Assembly: GCA_964542315.1 (NCBI GenBank)
Contig: CAZIUA010000004.1
Location: forward strand, 3,965-67,964
Length of the DNA stretch: 64,000 bases
From: UBA11524 sp964542315
GTDB taxonomy: Bacteria; Bacillota; Clostridia; Christensenellales; Aristaeellaceae
Reading direction: 5' to 3'
The stretch's first letter is position 1; every line of letters starts with the position of its first letter. The position numbers and the translations under genes were made by a program. Shown here piece by piece: positions 17,540-25,731 of the stretch. Below the pieces are notes generated by a model. It had not been told where the DNA came from, searched no databases, and saw nothing but the letters and a program-made list of their open reading frames with translations.

Positions 17540-19078
17540 ATGCGGAAGTTCATGTTTGCCCTGCTTTTTGTGCTTTGCCTGCTGCCTGCCGCTGCATTGG
17601 CGGATACGTTCACCTTTGCTGATCTCGGCGCATCCTGCGAGATTTCCGGGGAGAAGTATACCATCATCACGCCTGAGAATGTGGCCGCCAAGGAAGCCTG
17701 GCTGACCAACCAGAAGAAGACGGCCGAAGAGGTCCAGGCTGATTTTGCCGCGCGCGGTGTGCTGCTGCAGGCCTGGTCGGCGGAAGGCGATGTCTGCCTG
17801 GAGCTCACCGCTGTGCAGGATCAGTACGCGGCGCAGTATTATGATGTCAACAAGGTCTCCGAGGAGGAGCGCCGCACCTACCGTCTGGGGCATTCGTCCG
17901 ACAAGACGGGTGAATGGCGCGCCCAGGGGTATGATTATTCCTCCGCGAAGTGGCAGAATTACAAGAACGGCGGCCGCTTCCTCAAGCTGGAATATACCCG
18001 CACCAACAACGGGCAGTCCTATCGCGGCGTCGCGCGCAAGACCATCCGTAATGGCTGGCATATCCATCTGGATTATCAGGTGTATGGCCGCACGCTGAAG
18101 ACCAGCGATGAATCCGCCCTTGAGACCGTGATGAAGACCTGGAAGTTCTTCGAGGTCACCAGCCGCCCCACTACCGGCACGATGGCCGCCAAGGTGATCT
18201 TCACCTCCACGCCCCCGCAGGAGACCAATACCGGCAAGTTCACCCTGAGCGGCACCGGCTCCAGCGGCCTCAAGATCGTCACCGTGCTCATGCGCATGTC
18301 GGCCTCCGGCGCGGATCGCGTTGAGACCGAGATCGACAGCAAGGGCAAATTCAGCATGGACGTCCAGCTCCCGCGCGAGGGGTATTGGCAGATGACCTAC
18401 ATGGTCATGAACGGCGAAGAAGTCATCGAGGAGGGGCATTTCGACCCCATCACCTATGACAAGGATCTTCTGACCGTCAGCCTCAATGCGGAACTGCCCA
18501 AGACGCTCGCACTCACCGGCGATAAGCTCGTCATTTCCGGCACCACCATGAAGCAGACCAAGGTGCAGTGCATCGTTGACGGTCGCAACTACAGCAAGGC
18601 GATCACCACCAACAATTCCGGCGGCTTCTCCTTCACCATCGATACCAGCGCCGAGGGTCTCTACAACATCACTCTCGTCTTCCAGAAGAAGGGCTACTCA
18701 ACGCGCCGCTTCACCTGCGAAGCCAAGCGAACCTTCACCGAGGCGGATCAGCGCGATGCCGTGCGTTCTTCCGCCGTCAAGCCCAGCTACACCAACCTGA
18801 AGAACAAGATCAACACCTACATGGGCAAGTACATGGTCTACACGCTCAATATCCAGAGTATTTCGCAGACCACCACCGGTTATCTGACCTTCGCGGGCAT
18901 GTCCAAGACCAAGGATGGCACCTATAAGGACATCGTTGTCATCCGTTCGTCCGATCTGCCGGATTTCACCGCGGATTCCTCTGCTCGCGTCTACCTCAAG
19001 TGTATCGGCACTTATGACGTGGTCGGCGATGACGGCACCAATACCTATCCCTATTTCGACCTGCAGTGGGTCGAGTGA
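17540..19078 (+). CDS. Secreted multidomain protein, unknown function
   Basis: A 512-residue exported protein. The signal peptide is residues 1-21 (hydrophobic core FALLFVLCLLPAAALA). The N-terminal domain (~25-210) is alpha/beta and ends near LETVMKTWKFFE. Two beta-rich segments follow, VIFTSTPPQETNTGKFTLSG and LALTGDKLVISGTTMKQTKV, resembling bacterial Ig-like folds. The C-terminal ~90 residues (from KINTYMGKYMVYTLNIQSIS) look like an OB-type domain. No catalytic motif, lipobox or wall anchor was found. It has its own promoter and terminator, so it is monocistronic. A cell-surface or substrate-binding role is only inference. Confidence 0.75.
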   Translation: MRKFMFALLFVLCLLPAAALADTFTFADLGASCEISGEKYTIITPENVAAKEAWLTNQKKTAEEVQADFAARGVLLQAWSAEGDVCLELTAVQDQYAAQYYDVNKVSEEERRTYRLGHSSDKTGEWRAQGYDYSSAKWQNYKNGGRFLKLEYTRTNNGQSYRGVARKTIRNGWHIHLDYQVYGRTLKTSDESALETVMKTWKFFEVTSRPTTGTMAAKVIFTSTPPQETNTGKFTLSGTGSSGLKIVTVLMRMSASGADRVETEIDSKGKFSMDVQLPREGYWQMTYMVMNGEEVIEEGHFDPITYDKDLLTVSLNAELPKTLALTGDKLVISGTTMKQTKVQCIVDGRNYSKAITTNNSGGFSFTIDTSAEGLYNITLVFQKKGYSTRRFTCEAKRTFTEADQRDAVRSSAVKPSYTNLKNKINTYMGKYMVYTLNIQSISQTTTGYLTFAGMSKTKDGTYKDIVVIRSSDLPDFTADSSARVYLKCIGTYDVVGDDGTNTYPYFDLQWVE

Positions 19079-19092
19079 TCCGAAACATGCAT

Positions 19093-19126
19093 GCGGCGTT
19101 CTCTGTGACGGGGACGCCGCTTTTTT
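19093..19126 (+). terminator. Terminator after the secreted 512-aa protein
   Basis: Seven-bp stem GCGGCGT/ACGCCGC with a 14-nt loop, followed by TTTTTT. Confidence 0.9.
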
Positions 19127-19157
19127 GATTCGCCGCTGTATTTCCGCCGTATAGGGC

Positions 19158-19186
19158 TTGCATTTTGGCGCAAAAGCGAATACAAT
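19158..19186 (+). promoter_or_regulatory. SigA promoter of the THF riboswitch-folT transcript
   Basis: -35 TTGCAT, 17-nt spacer, -10 TACAAT. Transcription should start near 19193, just before the riboswitch. Confidence 0.85.
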
Positions 19187-19202
19187 GTGGGTGATTCGTA
19201 TC

Positions 19203-19347
19203 AGGCAGAGTAGCTTCTGGCGCGTCAAGTGCTTGTGAACGGGGAGTTGTCACAAGACGAAGGGGGCTTCGTTCCATTTCTTTTCGAGCTGAACGAGAAA
19301 AGATGGGACGACCAAGACCCGCGGTGCCAGCGGCGCATCCCGCTGCT
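19203..19347 (+). ncRNA. Tetrahydrofolate (THF) riboswitch
   Basis: The conserved THF aptamer segments occur in order: GAGTAG, then GCGTCAAGTG, a CTTGTG...CACAAG arm, GACGAAG, CGCGGTGCC, and the closing GCATCCCGCTGC. The outer helix can form between GCAG near 19205 and CTGC near 19345. The arm after GACGAAG is longer than usual: a CGAAG/CTTCG hairpin and an extra hairpin with GTTCCAT/ATGGGAC at its base. It sits between a SigA promoter and a folate ECF S-component gene, the expected context. There is no terminator before the gene, and CCTCC near 19364 could pair with the GGGGG ribosome site, so translational control is likely. Confidence 0.88.
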
Positions 19348-19407
19348 TCGGTGCAAGCTGCCTCCTGCGAGTCGTTCATTTTCGACCCGAAAAAGGGGGC
19401 TTTTCTC

Positions 19408-19947
19408 ATGCAGAAAAAAAGCGGATTGCCGGTCGAAACGATCACCGTGACGGCAATGCTCGTGGCGCTGCAGATCGTCCTGGGGAATCTCCTTCAGGTG
19501 CCGTTGCTGGGTAAACAGTACAATTTCGGCTTTTTGCCCATTGCCCTGGCCGGTGCGCTGATGGGCCCCGTCCCTGCGATGATCGTCGGCGGCCTGGGGG
19601 ATCTCCTTGGTGCGCATCTCTTTCCAGCAGGGGCGTATTTCCCTGGCTTCACGCTGACGAACATCCTGGTCGGCCTGATCTGCGGCCTGATCCTCAAGGG
19701 CCGGAAGCCTTCCTGGCTGCGCTGTATCGCCGCCGTGACGCTTTCGCTTGCCGGGTGCAATCTGCCGCTGAATTCGCTCTGGCTGAATCTCCTGGCGTAT
19801 GTGCCGGGGCGCGGCTATTGGACATGGCTCACCGTGCGTGCGCCGAATTACCTGGTGGAAGTTCCTATCAACGTCATGCTGTGCTACCTGATGCTCCATG
19901 CGATGAAGCGCGTGAAGCTGCCTGCATCCATGCATTTGAAGAAGTGA
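19408..19947 (+). CDS. folT: Folate-type ECF transporter S component
   Basis: A 179-residue integral membrane protein with about six helices. The N-terminal VTAMLVALQIVLGNLLQV and the FLPIALAGALMGPVPAMIVG segment are typical of the FolT/ThiT-like S-component fold. It would bind folate and use the shared EcfAA'T energising module, which is not in this window. The start is ATG 19408 with AAAAGGGGG upstream. The substrate call rests mainly on the THF riboswitch directly upstream. nth follows 13 nt later and may be co-transcribed. Confidence 0.88.
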   Translation: MQKKSGLPVETITVTAMLVALQIVLGNLLQVPLLGKQYNFGFLPIALAGALMGPVPAMIVGGLGDLLGAHLFPAGAYFPGFTLTNILVGLICGLILKGRKPSWLRCIAAVTLSLAGCNLPLNSLWLNLLAYVPGRGYWTWLTVRAPNYLVEVPINVMLCYLMLHAMKRVKLPASMHLKK

Positions 19948-19960
19948 AGGAGGATGAATC

Positions 19961-20605
19961 ATGCCGCGCTTTTCCAAGAAGGCGATCCTGGAGGAGCTGA
20001 CCCACCTTTATCCTGACGCAGGCCCGGAGCTGAATTTCTCCAACCCCTATGAAACACTGGTGGCTGTCATGCTGTCCGCCCAGTGTACGGACAAGATGGT
20101 CAATCGCGTGACGCCTGCGGTCTTTGCGCGGTATCCCGATGCGGCGAGCATGGCGGCAGCCACGGTGGAGGAGCTCTATCCGATGGTAAAGCCCTGCGGC
20201 TTCAAGTCCAAGGCAACAAACATCATCGAGACCTGCAAGCTGCTCATGCTGCGTCACGGCGGCGAAGTCCCCCGCACCATGGAGGAGCTGACGGCCCTGC
20301 CCGGCGTCGGCCGCAAGACTGCCAATGTGGTCATGTCCAACGCATTCGGCGTGCCGGCCATCGCGGTGGACACCCATGTGTTCCGCGTGAGCAACCGTCT
20401 TGGGCTGGCCGAGGCGGATGACGTCCTCAAAACGGAGCTTCAGCTGCAAAAGGCCATTCTGAAAAAGGATTGGCTGGATATGCACCATCGCATCATCTTC
20501 CATGGGCGGCGTGTCTGCAAGGCGCAGCGCCCGTTGTGCAGTGAATGCACCCTGCGCGACCTGTGCAAGGCAGAGCGCGAACGGCAGAAGGTGGCGAAAC
20601 AATGA
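19961..20605 (+). CDS. nth: Endonuclease III
   Basis: A 214-residue base-excision DNA glycosylase/AP lyase for oxidised pyrimidines. The helix-hairpin-helix LPGVGRKTANV contains the catalytic Lys119, and Asp137 is in VDTHVFRVSNR. The [4Fe-4S] loop CKAQRPLCSECTLRDLC has the standard C-x6-C-x2-C-x5-C spacing. The start is ATG 19961 after AAGGAGGATGAATC. It follows folT closely and overlaps the next gene by 4 nt. Length matches the E. coli enzyme (211 residues). Confidence 0.96.
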   Translation: MPRFSKKAILEELTHLYPDAGPELNFSNPYETLVAVMLSAQCTDKMVNRVTPAVFARYPDAASMAAATVEELYPMVKPCGFKSKATNIIETCKLLMLRHGGEVPRTMEELTALPGVGRKTANVVMSNAFGVPAIAVDTHVFRVSNRLGLAEADDVLKTELQLQKAILKKDWLDMHHRIIFHGRRVCKAQRPLCSECTLRDLCKAERERQKVAKQ

Positions 20606-21261
20606 GGTTTTTCATCAGTTTCTCCGCACGTCAAACCGGGAATTGTGCAGAGATCGCGCACCATTTGTCCGCGGAGGGCGACCACATCGTCCATTATGCG
20701 TCGCTCCATGCACAGGGGTGCGCGAACTGCGCCTATGAGTGCTTCACGGGGGAATGTCCCTATCGGGCGGATGGCGTGTACGCGTTGTATCAGGCGATGA
20801 CGCAGGCGGAGCAGACCGTCCTGCTCGTGCCCATCTACGGCGGCCATCCCTCCTCGCTGTATTTCTCTTTCTGCGAGCGCGGACAGGGCTTTTTTGCCGA
20901 TGAAGCCGCCTGGGATGCGGTCATCCGCAGGCTGTATATCATCGGCATCTATGGTTCCGCAGCGGAAACGCCGGACTTTGTGCCTTGCCTGGAAAAATGG
21001 TTTGCCGATTCGCCCTATACCGAGCGTGTTCTCGGTCTCGAACGTCATGCTTATGGGCAGAAAATGCAGGATCTGCTGCTGGATGTCCCTGACGTGCGCC
21101 GAAAGCTGACGGCCTTTCTGCAATTAAAAGCGGCTGACGTTGCATCAGCCGCATGCGCTTCTCCACCGCGATGGGGGAGCGCTTTTATAGTGCGATGGTC
21201 ACGATCTCCACGACCGCCTGGGCGATCAGCGAGATCGCAACGAAGGTCCAGACGACATTGA
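20602..21261 (+). CDS. Flavodoxin-like/NADPH-dependent FMN reductase-type protein, aberrant C terminus
   Basis: The first ~175 residues look like a flavodoxin-fold reductase: FFISFSARQTGNCAEIAHHL (strand plus phosphate loop), a Cys-rich GCANCAYECF loop, and LLVPIYGGHPSS in the flavin-binding position. The start ATG overlaps the nth stop codon (ATGA). The last ~45 residues, from about 21125, are Arg/Ser/Pro-rich, run through two terminator hairpins and overlap the convergent DUF308 gene by 77 nt. A one-base shift at CTGCAATTAA (around 21120) would end the protein with TAA. The native stop was therefore probably lost by a frameshift or sequence error. Confidence 0.6.
   Translation: MRFFISFSARQTGNCAEIAHHLSAEGDHIVHYASLHAQGCANCAYECFTGECPYRADGVYALYQAMTQAEQTVLLVPIYGGHPSSLYFSFCERGQGFFADEAAWDAVIRRLYIIGIYGSAAETPDFVPCLEKWFADSPYTERVLGLERHAYGQKMQDLLLDVPDVRRKLTAFLQLKAADVASAACASPPRWGSAFIVRWSRSPRPPGRSARSQRRSRRH
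21129..21151 (-). terminator. Terminator for the ftsH-DUF308 transcript
   Basis: Perfect 8-bp stem GCGGCTGA/TCAGCCGC with a 7-nt loop. On the minus strand it is followed by TTTTAATT. Confidence 0.8.
21153..21187 (+). terminator. Terminator for the folT-nth transcript
   Basis: Stem GCGCT(T)CTCC/GGGGAGCGC with an 8-9-nt loop, followed by TTTTATA on the plus strand. It lies inside the extended reading frame of the flavodoxin-like gene. Confidence 0.7.
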
Positions 21262-21718
21262 CCGCGCCGAAGGGGTTGATCAGGATAATGATGGCCATCG
21301 CCGCCGCCAGAGCAGCTGCAACGCCCGGCATATACCAGGTGGAGAGGCGCAGCCGGCGCATATCCGCCATCTTTTGCAGCCTGGATGCCGCCAGGAGCAG
21401 CATCGCGATGGCATACACGACCGTCAGCAGGGGGAAGGCCGTCAGGAACCAGTCGTGCTTCACGATGCAGGCCACGCCGCCCATGCACAGCAGCAGTCCC
21501 TTGAAAAGCAGCTGCTGCTGTGCGGCAAGCTCCGGCGCGGTGGTGAAGTATCGCAGGATGTTCATCAGCCCGGCCAGCACCATCAGGATGCCGGCGCCGA
21601 TGATGATCGCGCTGGTGAAGCCGACCGGGTTGATCAGCAGCAGCACGCCCACTGCGATCTCCAGGATGCATGCGCCGATATTGCCACACTTGCTGCGGAA
21701 AAACCGCTTGATGTTCAT
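21185..21718 (-). CDS. DUF308/HdeD-like membrane protein
   Basis: A 177-residue protein with about six membrane helices arranged as three hairpins, each with an INP-type turn (LLLINPVGFTSAIIIGAGIL and IIILINPFGAVNVVWTF). This repeated pattern is that of DUF308/HdeD proteins. HdeD in E. coli is linked to acid resistance, but the role in Firmicutes is unknown. It starts 22 nt after the ftsH stop codon and is probably co-transcribed with it, which suggests a membrane-stress link. It is followed by a strong minus-strand terminator. Confidence 0.82.
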   Translation of the reverse strand: MNIKRFFRSKCGNIGACILEIAVGVLLLINPVGFTSAIIIGAGILMVLAGLMNILRYFTTAPELAAQQQLLFKGLLLCMGGVACIVKHDWFLTAFPLLTVVYAIAMLLLAASRLQKMADMRRLRLSTWYMPGVAAALAAAMAIIILINPFGAVNVVWTFVAISLIAQAVVEIVTIAL

Positions 21719-21740
21719 TTTCCTATCCTCCAGATATGCT

Positions 21741-23555
21741 TTACGCGTTCAGAATCTCCATGAATTCATCGCCCGTGATGGTCTCCTTCTCGTACAGGTG
21801 CTTCGCCAGACGGTCCAGCACTGCACGGTTCTCCGTCAGGATGGCTTCCGCCTTGGCGTATTGCTTCTTGACCAGCTCCACCACGAGGGCATCAATGCGC
21901 GCCTGCGTTTCCGCCGAGCAGGCCAGGGAAGTATCCCCGCCCAGATAGGCGTTCTCCATGGTCTCCATGGCCACCATGCCGAATTCGTCCGACATGCCGT
22001 ACCGGGTGATCATCGCACGGGCCAGACGGGTCGCCTGCTCGATATCGTTGGATGCGCCCGTGGTCACATTGCCGAAGACGATGGCTTCTGCTGCACGTCC
22101 GGCAGTGTAGGTCGCGATCTTATTCTCGATCTCCTGCTTGTTCATCAGGTAGTGGTTGCCTTCGTCCACCTGCATGGTGTAGCCCAGCGCGCCCGAGGTG
22201 CGGGGAACGATGGTGATCTTCTGCACCGGCGCGGAGTGATCCTGCATGGCGGCGACCAGTGCGTGACCGATCTCGTGGTAGGCCACGATGGACTTTTCCT
22301 TGTCGGTCAGGATGGCATTCTTCTTCTCGTAGCCAGCGATGACGACCTCGATGGAGGCTTCCATGTCGGCCTCGGAGGCTTCGGTGCGGCCATCGCGGAC
22401 GGCACGCAGGGCAGCCTCGTTGACGATGTTGGCCAGTTCAGCGCCGGATGCGCCGCTGGCCATGCGGGCGATGCGGCCGAAGTCGATATTCGGGGCGCAC
22501 TTGACCTTCTTGGCGTGGACGCGCAGGATGGCTTCGCGGCCCTTCAGGTCGGGCAGTTCAACGGGGACGCGGCGGTCAAAACGGCCGGGACGCACCAGCG
22601 CCGGATCCAGGGATTCAGGACGGTTGGTGGCCGCGAGAATGACTACGCCGCCGGAGGACTCAAAGCCGTCCATCTCCGTCAGCAGCTGGTTCAGCGTCTG
22701 CTCGCGCTCGTCATTGCCGCCCATCTTGCCGCCGCTGCGCTTCTGGCCGATGGCGTCGATCTCATCGATAAACACGATGCAGGGGGCCTTTTCCTTGGCC
22801 TGCTTGAACAGGTCACGCACTTTGCTCGCGCCCATGCCAACGAACATCTCCACGAATTCCGAACCGGAAATGGAGAAGAAGGGCACCTCGGCCTCACCGG
22901 CGACAGCCTTGGCCAGCATGGTCTTGCCTGTACCGGGAGGGCCAACGAGCAGCACGCCCTTGGGCATCGTCGCACCGATGTCGCGGTACTTCGCCGGGTC
23001 GTGCAGGTAATCGACGATCTCCTGCAGGCTTTCCTCGGCCTCATCCACACCCTCGACGTCATCAAACTTGATGCCCGCTGAGGACTTCACATACACCTTC
23101 GCCTTGGAATTCCCCATGCCGAAGGACATCGAGCCGGAGCCCATCTTCTTGTTCATCTGCTTCATCAGCAGCCAGCCCAGACCGCCGAAGATCAGCATGG
23201 GCATGACCCAGCTGAGGAAGAGCGTCAGCAGGGGAGAGGTCTCCTCCTGGATTTCCGAGCCGTAGGTCGCGCCGTGCGCATACAGGCGCTCGTTGAGCCC
23301 CGGATCATCCACGACGCCCGTGCGGAAGTACTTTTCCTGCGCCTTGTCGGTGAAAACAATCTGGTTCGCGTCGATCTGCACCAGACCGACATTGTCATTC
23401 ATGGTCATTTCCATGAAGGTGGAATAGTCCACGGTCTCCACACTCTGTCCGGCAATAAAGGGCACGACCAGCGTGTTGACGAGGAAAAGCACCAGCATGA
23501 CGATCATGAGGTAGTATGCAAATGGCTTCTTTGTGTTCTTGACTTCGCTGTTCAT
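21741..23555 (-). CDS. ftsH: ATP-dependent zinc metalloprotease FtsH
   Basis: A 604-residue membrane-anchored AAA+ protease that degrades misfolded and regulatory membrane proteins. TM1 is at ~13-34, followed by a short extracytoplasmic domain and TM2 at ~109-131. The AAA domain has Walker A GPPGTGKT (205-212), Walker B VFIDEID and the second-region-of-homology Arg finger RPGRFDRR. The zinc site is HEIGH (427-431). The start is ATG 23555 behind GGGAGG. Its promoter has a 22-nt-period direct repeat, a possible operator. Confidence 0.96.
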   Translation of the reverse strand: MNSEVKNTKKPFAYYLMIVMLVLFLVNTLVVPFIAGQSVETVDYSTFMEMTMNDNVGLVQIDANQIVFTDKAQEKYFRTGVVDDPGLNERLYAHGATYGSEIQEETSPLLTLFLSWVMPMLIFGGLGWLLMKQMNKKMGSGSMSFGMGNSKAKVYVKSSAGIKFDDVEGVDEAEESLQEIVDYLHDPAKYRDIGATMPKGVLLVGPPGTGKTMLAKAVAGEAEVPFFSISGSEFVEMFVGMGASKVRDLFKQAKEKAPCIVFIDEIDAIGQKRSGGKMGGNDEREQTLNQLLTEMDGFESSGGVVILAATNRPESLDPALVRPGRFDRRVPVELPDLKGREAILRVHAKKVKCAPNIDFGRIARMASGASGAELANIVNEAALRAVRDGRTEASEADMEASIEVVIAGYEKKNAILTDKEKSIVAYHEIGHALVAAMQDHSAPVQKITIVPRTSGALGYTMQVDEGNHYLMNKQEIENKIATYTAGRAAEAIVFGNVTTGASNDIEQATRLARAMITRYGMSDEFGMVAMETMENAYLGGDTSLACSAETQARIDALVVELVKKQYAKAEAILTENRAVLDRLAKHLYEKETITGDEFMEILNA

Positions 23556-23586
23556 ATGTATACCTCCCTACATCCAAGATGCTACC

Positions 23587-23634
23587 ATGGTATTTTGAAC
23601 TGAAATTCAACTCAATATCAACTGAATATGAACT
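23587..23634 (-). promoter_or_regulatory. ftsH promoter with paired direct repeat
   Basis: Minus strand: -35 TTGAGT (23610-23615), 17-nt spacer, -10 TACCAT (23587-23592). Two 15-nt direct repeats (AACTGAA-type, 12 of 15 identical, at 23598-23612 and 23620-23634) are spaced 22 nt apart, two helical turns, across the -35 region, as expected for a dimeric regulator site. Confidence 0.5.
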
Positions 23635-23651
23635 TTCGGCATATGACAAAG

Positions 23652-23686
23652 CGGCCGCATCTCCGCATGGGTGGAGACACGGCCGG
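23652..23686 (-). terminator. Terminator after the Cys-rich protein
   Basis: Long stem (CGGCCG plus CTCC/GGAG with one internal mismatch) and an 8-nt loop. The T-run is short (TTTGTC), so strength is uncertain. Confidence 0.6.
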
Positions 23687-23697
23687 GGTATCCTTTG

Positions 23698-24396
23698 TCA
23701 GCAATTGATGACCTGCATCCGCACCAGATAGACTTCCGCCTGAACCTCCAGCGGTGCATCGAAGCAGCCATCCTCATCCTGCGTCGCATGAGAAGCCAGC
23801 CGCACGCAGGGCGCCACGAAGAGCTGACCGCGCCAGAAATCCTGTGCGGGGCAATTCAGGCAAAGCGGAATGGTCAGCGTGACGGTGGAATGCCCGGTCA
23901 GGCAGCGTCCGGCACAGTCGCGCACCTGGACGGCCACGGGCACCGTTACGCGCAGGAGGGACTGGCGGCATTCGTTGATCTGCTCCCAGGTGGATTGTCC
24001 GCAGACCGTGACGCCCATGAGGGTCAGCGGCTGCTCGGCGTATTCGGGCAGGTCGGTGACGCAGAGTGTCTGGGTCATGCGGCGCTGGAATGTACGTCCG
24101 GTGGAGATGATGCGCGGCACGAGGCATCCGCCAGAACCGGCCAGCCCGCAGGTGCAGGGATCATTCCCGCATGCGTTGCAGACGGTGTCGCCGTTGCCGC
24201 AGCCGCAGGACGGATTCCCGCCGCAGCGTCCGCACTGGCAGGGCGTGTTGGCAGGAGCCTGCCCCCATTGCGCACAGGCATTGCATGCGGGCGTTCCGTC
24301 ACCCGTGCAGCCGCTAGAGCATCCCTGGCTGCATCCCCAGCGCCGGTTGCAGGTCGGCCATCTTCTGCTGGAAAGAGAAGAGCAGCGTCCGTTCAT
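23698..24396 (-). CDS. Cysteine-rich, spore-coat-like protein
   Basis: A 232-residue protein with no signal peptide or membrane helix. The first ~91 residues contain 17 Cys in CxC, CxxC and GCG contexts. The C-terminal ~140 residues are beta-rich (TLCVTDLPEYAEQPLTLMGV, RVTVPVAVQVRDCAG, PLEVQAEVYLVRMQVINC) with about ten more Cys. High Cys content in an intracellular protein of a spore former suggests a disulfide-cross-linked coat or exosporium component, but I recognise no named family. The start ATG 24396 has GGAGGCGAATCGAT upstream. It is a single gene, convergent with neither neighbour. Confidence 0.65.
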   Translation of the reverse strand: MNGRCSSLSSRRWPTCNRRWGCSQGCSSGCTGDGTPACNACAQWGQAPANTPCQCGRCGGNPSCGCGNGDTVCNACGNDPCTCGLAGSGGCLVPRIISTGRTFQRRMTQTLCVTDLPEYAEQPLTLMGVTVCGQSTWEQINECRQSLLRVTVPVAVQVRDCAGRCLTGHSTVTLTIPLCLNCPAQDFWRGQLFVAPCVRLASHATQDEDGCFDAPLEVQAEVYLVRMQVINC

Positions 24397-24532
24397 ATCG
24401 ATTCGCCTCCGTTACTTGGTCAGTGGGCGCGGTTCCACTGTCAGCCTATGCAAAGTGGACGCCAGGGTGCATCATTGGGCGAAAGAATCGGCCAAAGCAT
24501 GAAGAAGATCGCCATGAACCGAAAAAAGCCCA

Positions 24533-24561
24533 TGTACAAGCCGGACCGATTCGGATATAAT
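24533..24561 (+). promoter_or_regulatory. Promoter of the UroD-family gene
   Basis: -10 TATAAT at 24556-24561 with a weak -35 TGTACA 17 nt upstream. Confidence 0.6.
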
Positions 24562-24595
24562 GGAGGAAAGGCACCCGAAAAAAGGAGAAATGCAT

Positions 24596-25564
24596 ATGGA
24601 CAAGCGTACCCGTGTGTTGAATGCCATGGACAAAAAGCCGGTGGATCATGTGCCGGTCGGATTCTGGTATCATTTTGACGGCAAACAGGCGATGGGGGAG
24701 CCCTGCGTGCAGGCGCATGTGGACTATGTCCGCGACTGCGATCTGGACATGATGAAGGTCATGTGTGACGGGTATTTCCCGTACCCTGTGCCAGAGAGCA
24801 TCCGTGAGGCGAAGGACTGGTGGCAACTTCAGCCCATTCGGGCGGATCATCCCTTCATCCGCGAACAGGTGGAGCGTGCGCGTCGGATCGTCGAGGAAGT
24901 CGGTAGCGAGATGCCCGTCTTCTATAATGTGTTTGCGCCTTTTGCGTCCATCCGCTTCGGTGCGGGGGAGGACCGCGTGATGGCGCATATCCGTCAGGAT
25001 AAGCTGGCGGTCATGCATGCGCTGGATGTCATCGCGCAGGACAATGCTCTTCTGGCTGAACTGCTGATCCGCGAGGCTGGCTGCGACGGCGTGTATTACT
25101 GCGTCCAGGCTGGGGAGGCGGAACGCTTCACCCCGGCGGAATACCGGGAGATGATCACCCCGAGCGACCTCTATGTCCTGGAGCGCGCAAACCGCTTCAG
25201 CGACTACAACATCCTGCATTGCTGCAGCTGGTCTGGTACGCCCAATCAGCTGGCACTGTGGCAGCATTACCCCGTCAAGTGCGTCAACTGGGGCGTCTAT
25301 GTGGAAGAGATGCCCCTGGCGGATGGCCGGATCTTCTTCGGCGACAAGGCCTGCCTGGGCGGATTCGAGAGCCTCCACCGGGAGGGCATGACGCATCAGG
25401 GACTCCTGCACAACGGGACGGAGGACGAGATCAAAGCCTTCACGCGCGACACGATCCTGACCTTCGGCAAGCGCGGCTTGCTCCTCGGGGCGGACTGCAC
25501 GGTGAATTCCGATATCGGACACGAACGCATCCGCTGGGTGGTGGAGGCAGCGCGTTCGGTCTGA
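24596..25564 (+). CDS. Uroporphyrinogen decarboxylase (UroD/MtaA) family protein
   Basis: A 322-residue TIM-barrel protein of the UroD superfamily. It has N-terminal RVLNAMDKKPVDHVPVGFW, the middle DGVYYCVQAGEAERFTPAEY segment, ILHCCSWSG, and a GLLLGADCTVNSDIGHERIR C terminus similar to corrinoid methyltransferases. The rest of heme synthesis is absent nearby, so it is unlikely to be a true HemE. Divergent members often sit beside sugar-uptake genes in Firmicutes, with unknown substrate. The start is ATG 24596 behind AAAGGAG. A terminator separates it from the ABC transporter. Confidence 0.8.
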   Translation: MDKRTRVLNAMDKKPVDHVPVGFWYHFDGKQAMGEPCVQAHVDYVRDCDLDMMKVMCDGYFPYPVPESIREAKDWWQLQPIRADHPFIREQVERARRIVEEVGSEMPVFYNVFAPFASIRFGAGEDRVMAHIRQDKLAVMHALDVIAQDNALLAELLIREAGCDGVYYCVQAGEAERFTPAEYREMITPSDLYVLERANRFSDYNILHCCSWSGTPNQLALWQHYPVKCVNWGVYVEEMPLADGRIFFGDKACLGGFESLHREGMTHQGLLHNGTEDEIKAFTRDTILTFGKRGLLLGADCTVNSDIGHERIRWVVEAARSV

Positions 25565-25613
25565 ATCACGACGGATTTCGGCTCTGGCGAAAAACAGACG
25601 AAAATTTTACATG

Positions 25614-25657
25614 AGAAGCCCCAATTGTGTCCATGGTCAATCGGGACTTCTTTTTGT
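25614..25657 (+). terminator. Terminator after the UroD-family gene
   Basis: Thirteen-bp stem GAAGCCCCAATTG/CAATCGGGACTTC with two mismatches, followed by TTTTTG. Confidence 0.75.
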
Positions 25658-25731
25658 ATGATAAATACAAGTCAAAATTCAATGGCATCAATGCCCAGTT
25701 ACCCAAGCGGCCCAGATGAGGAGGTCCAACA

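Noticed and set aside
24596..25564. True uroporphyrinogen decarboxylase HemE
   Set aside because: The sequence is closer to divergent UroD/MtaA-like proteins, and no other heme-synthesis gene is adjacent; it lies beside a sugar transporter.
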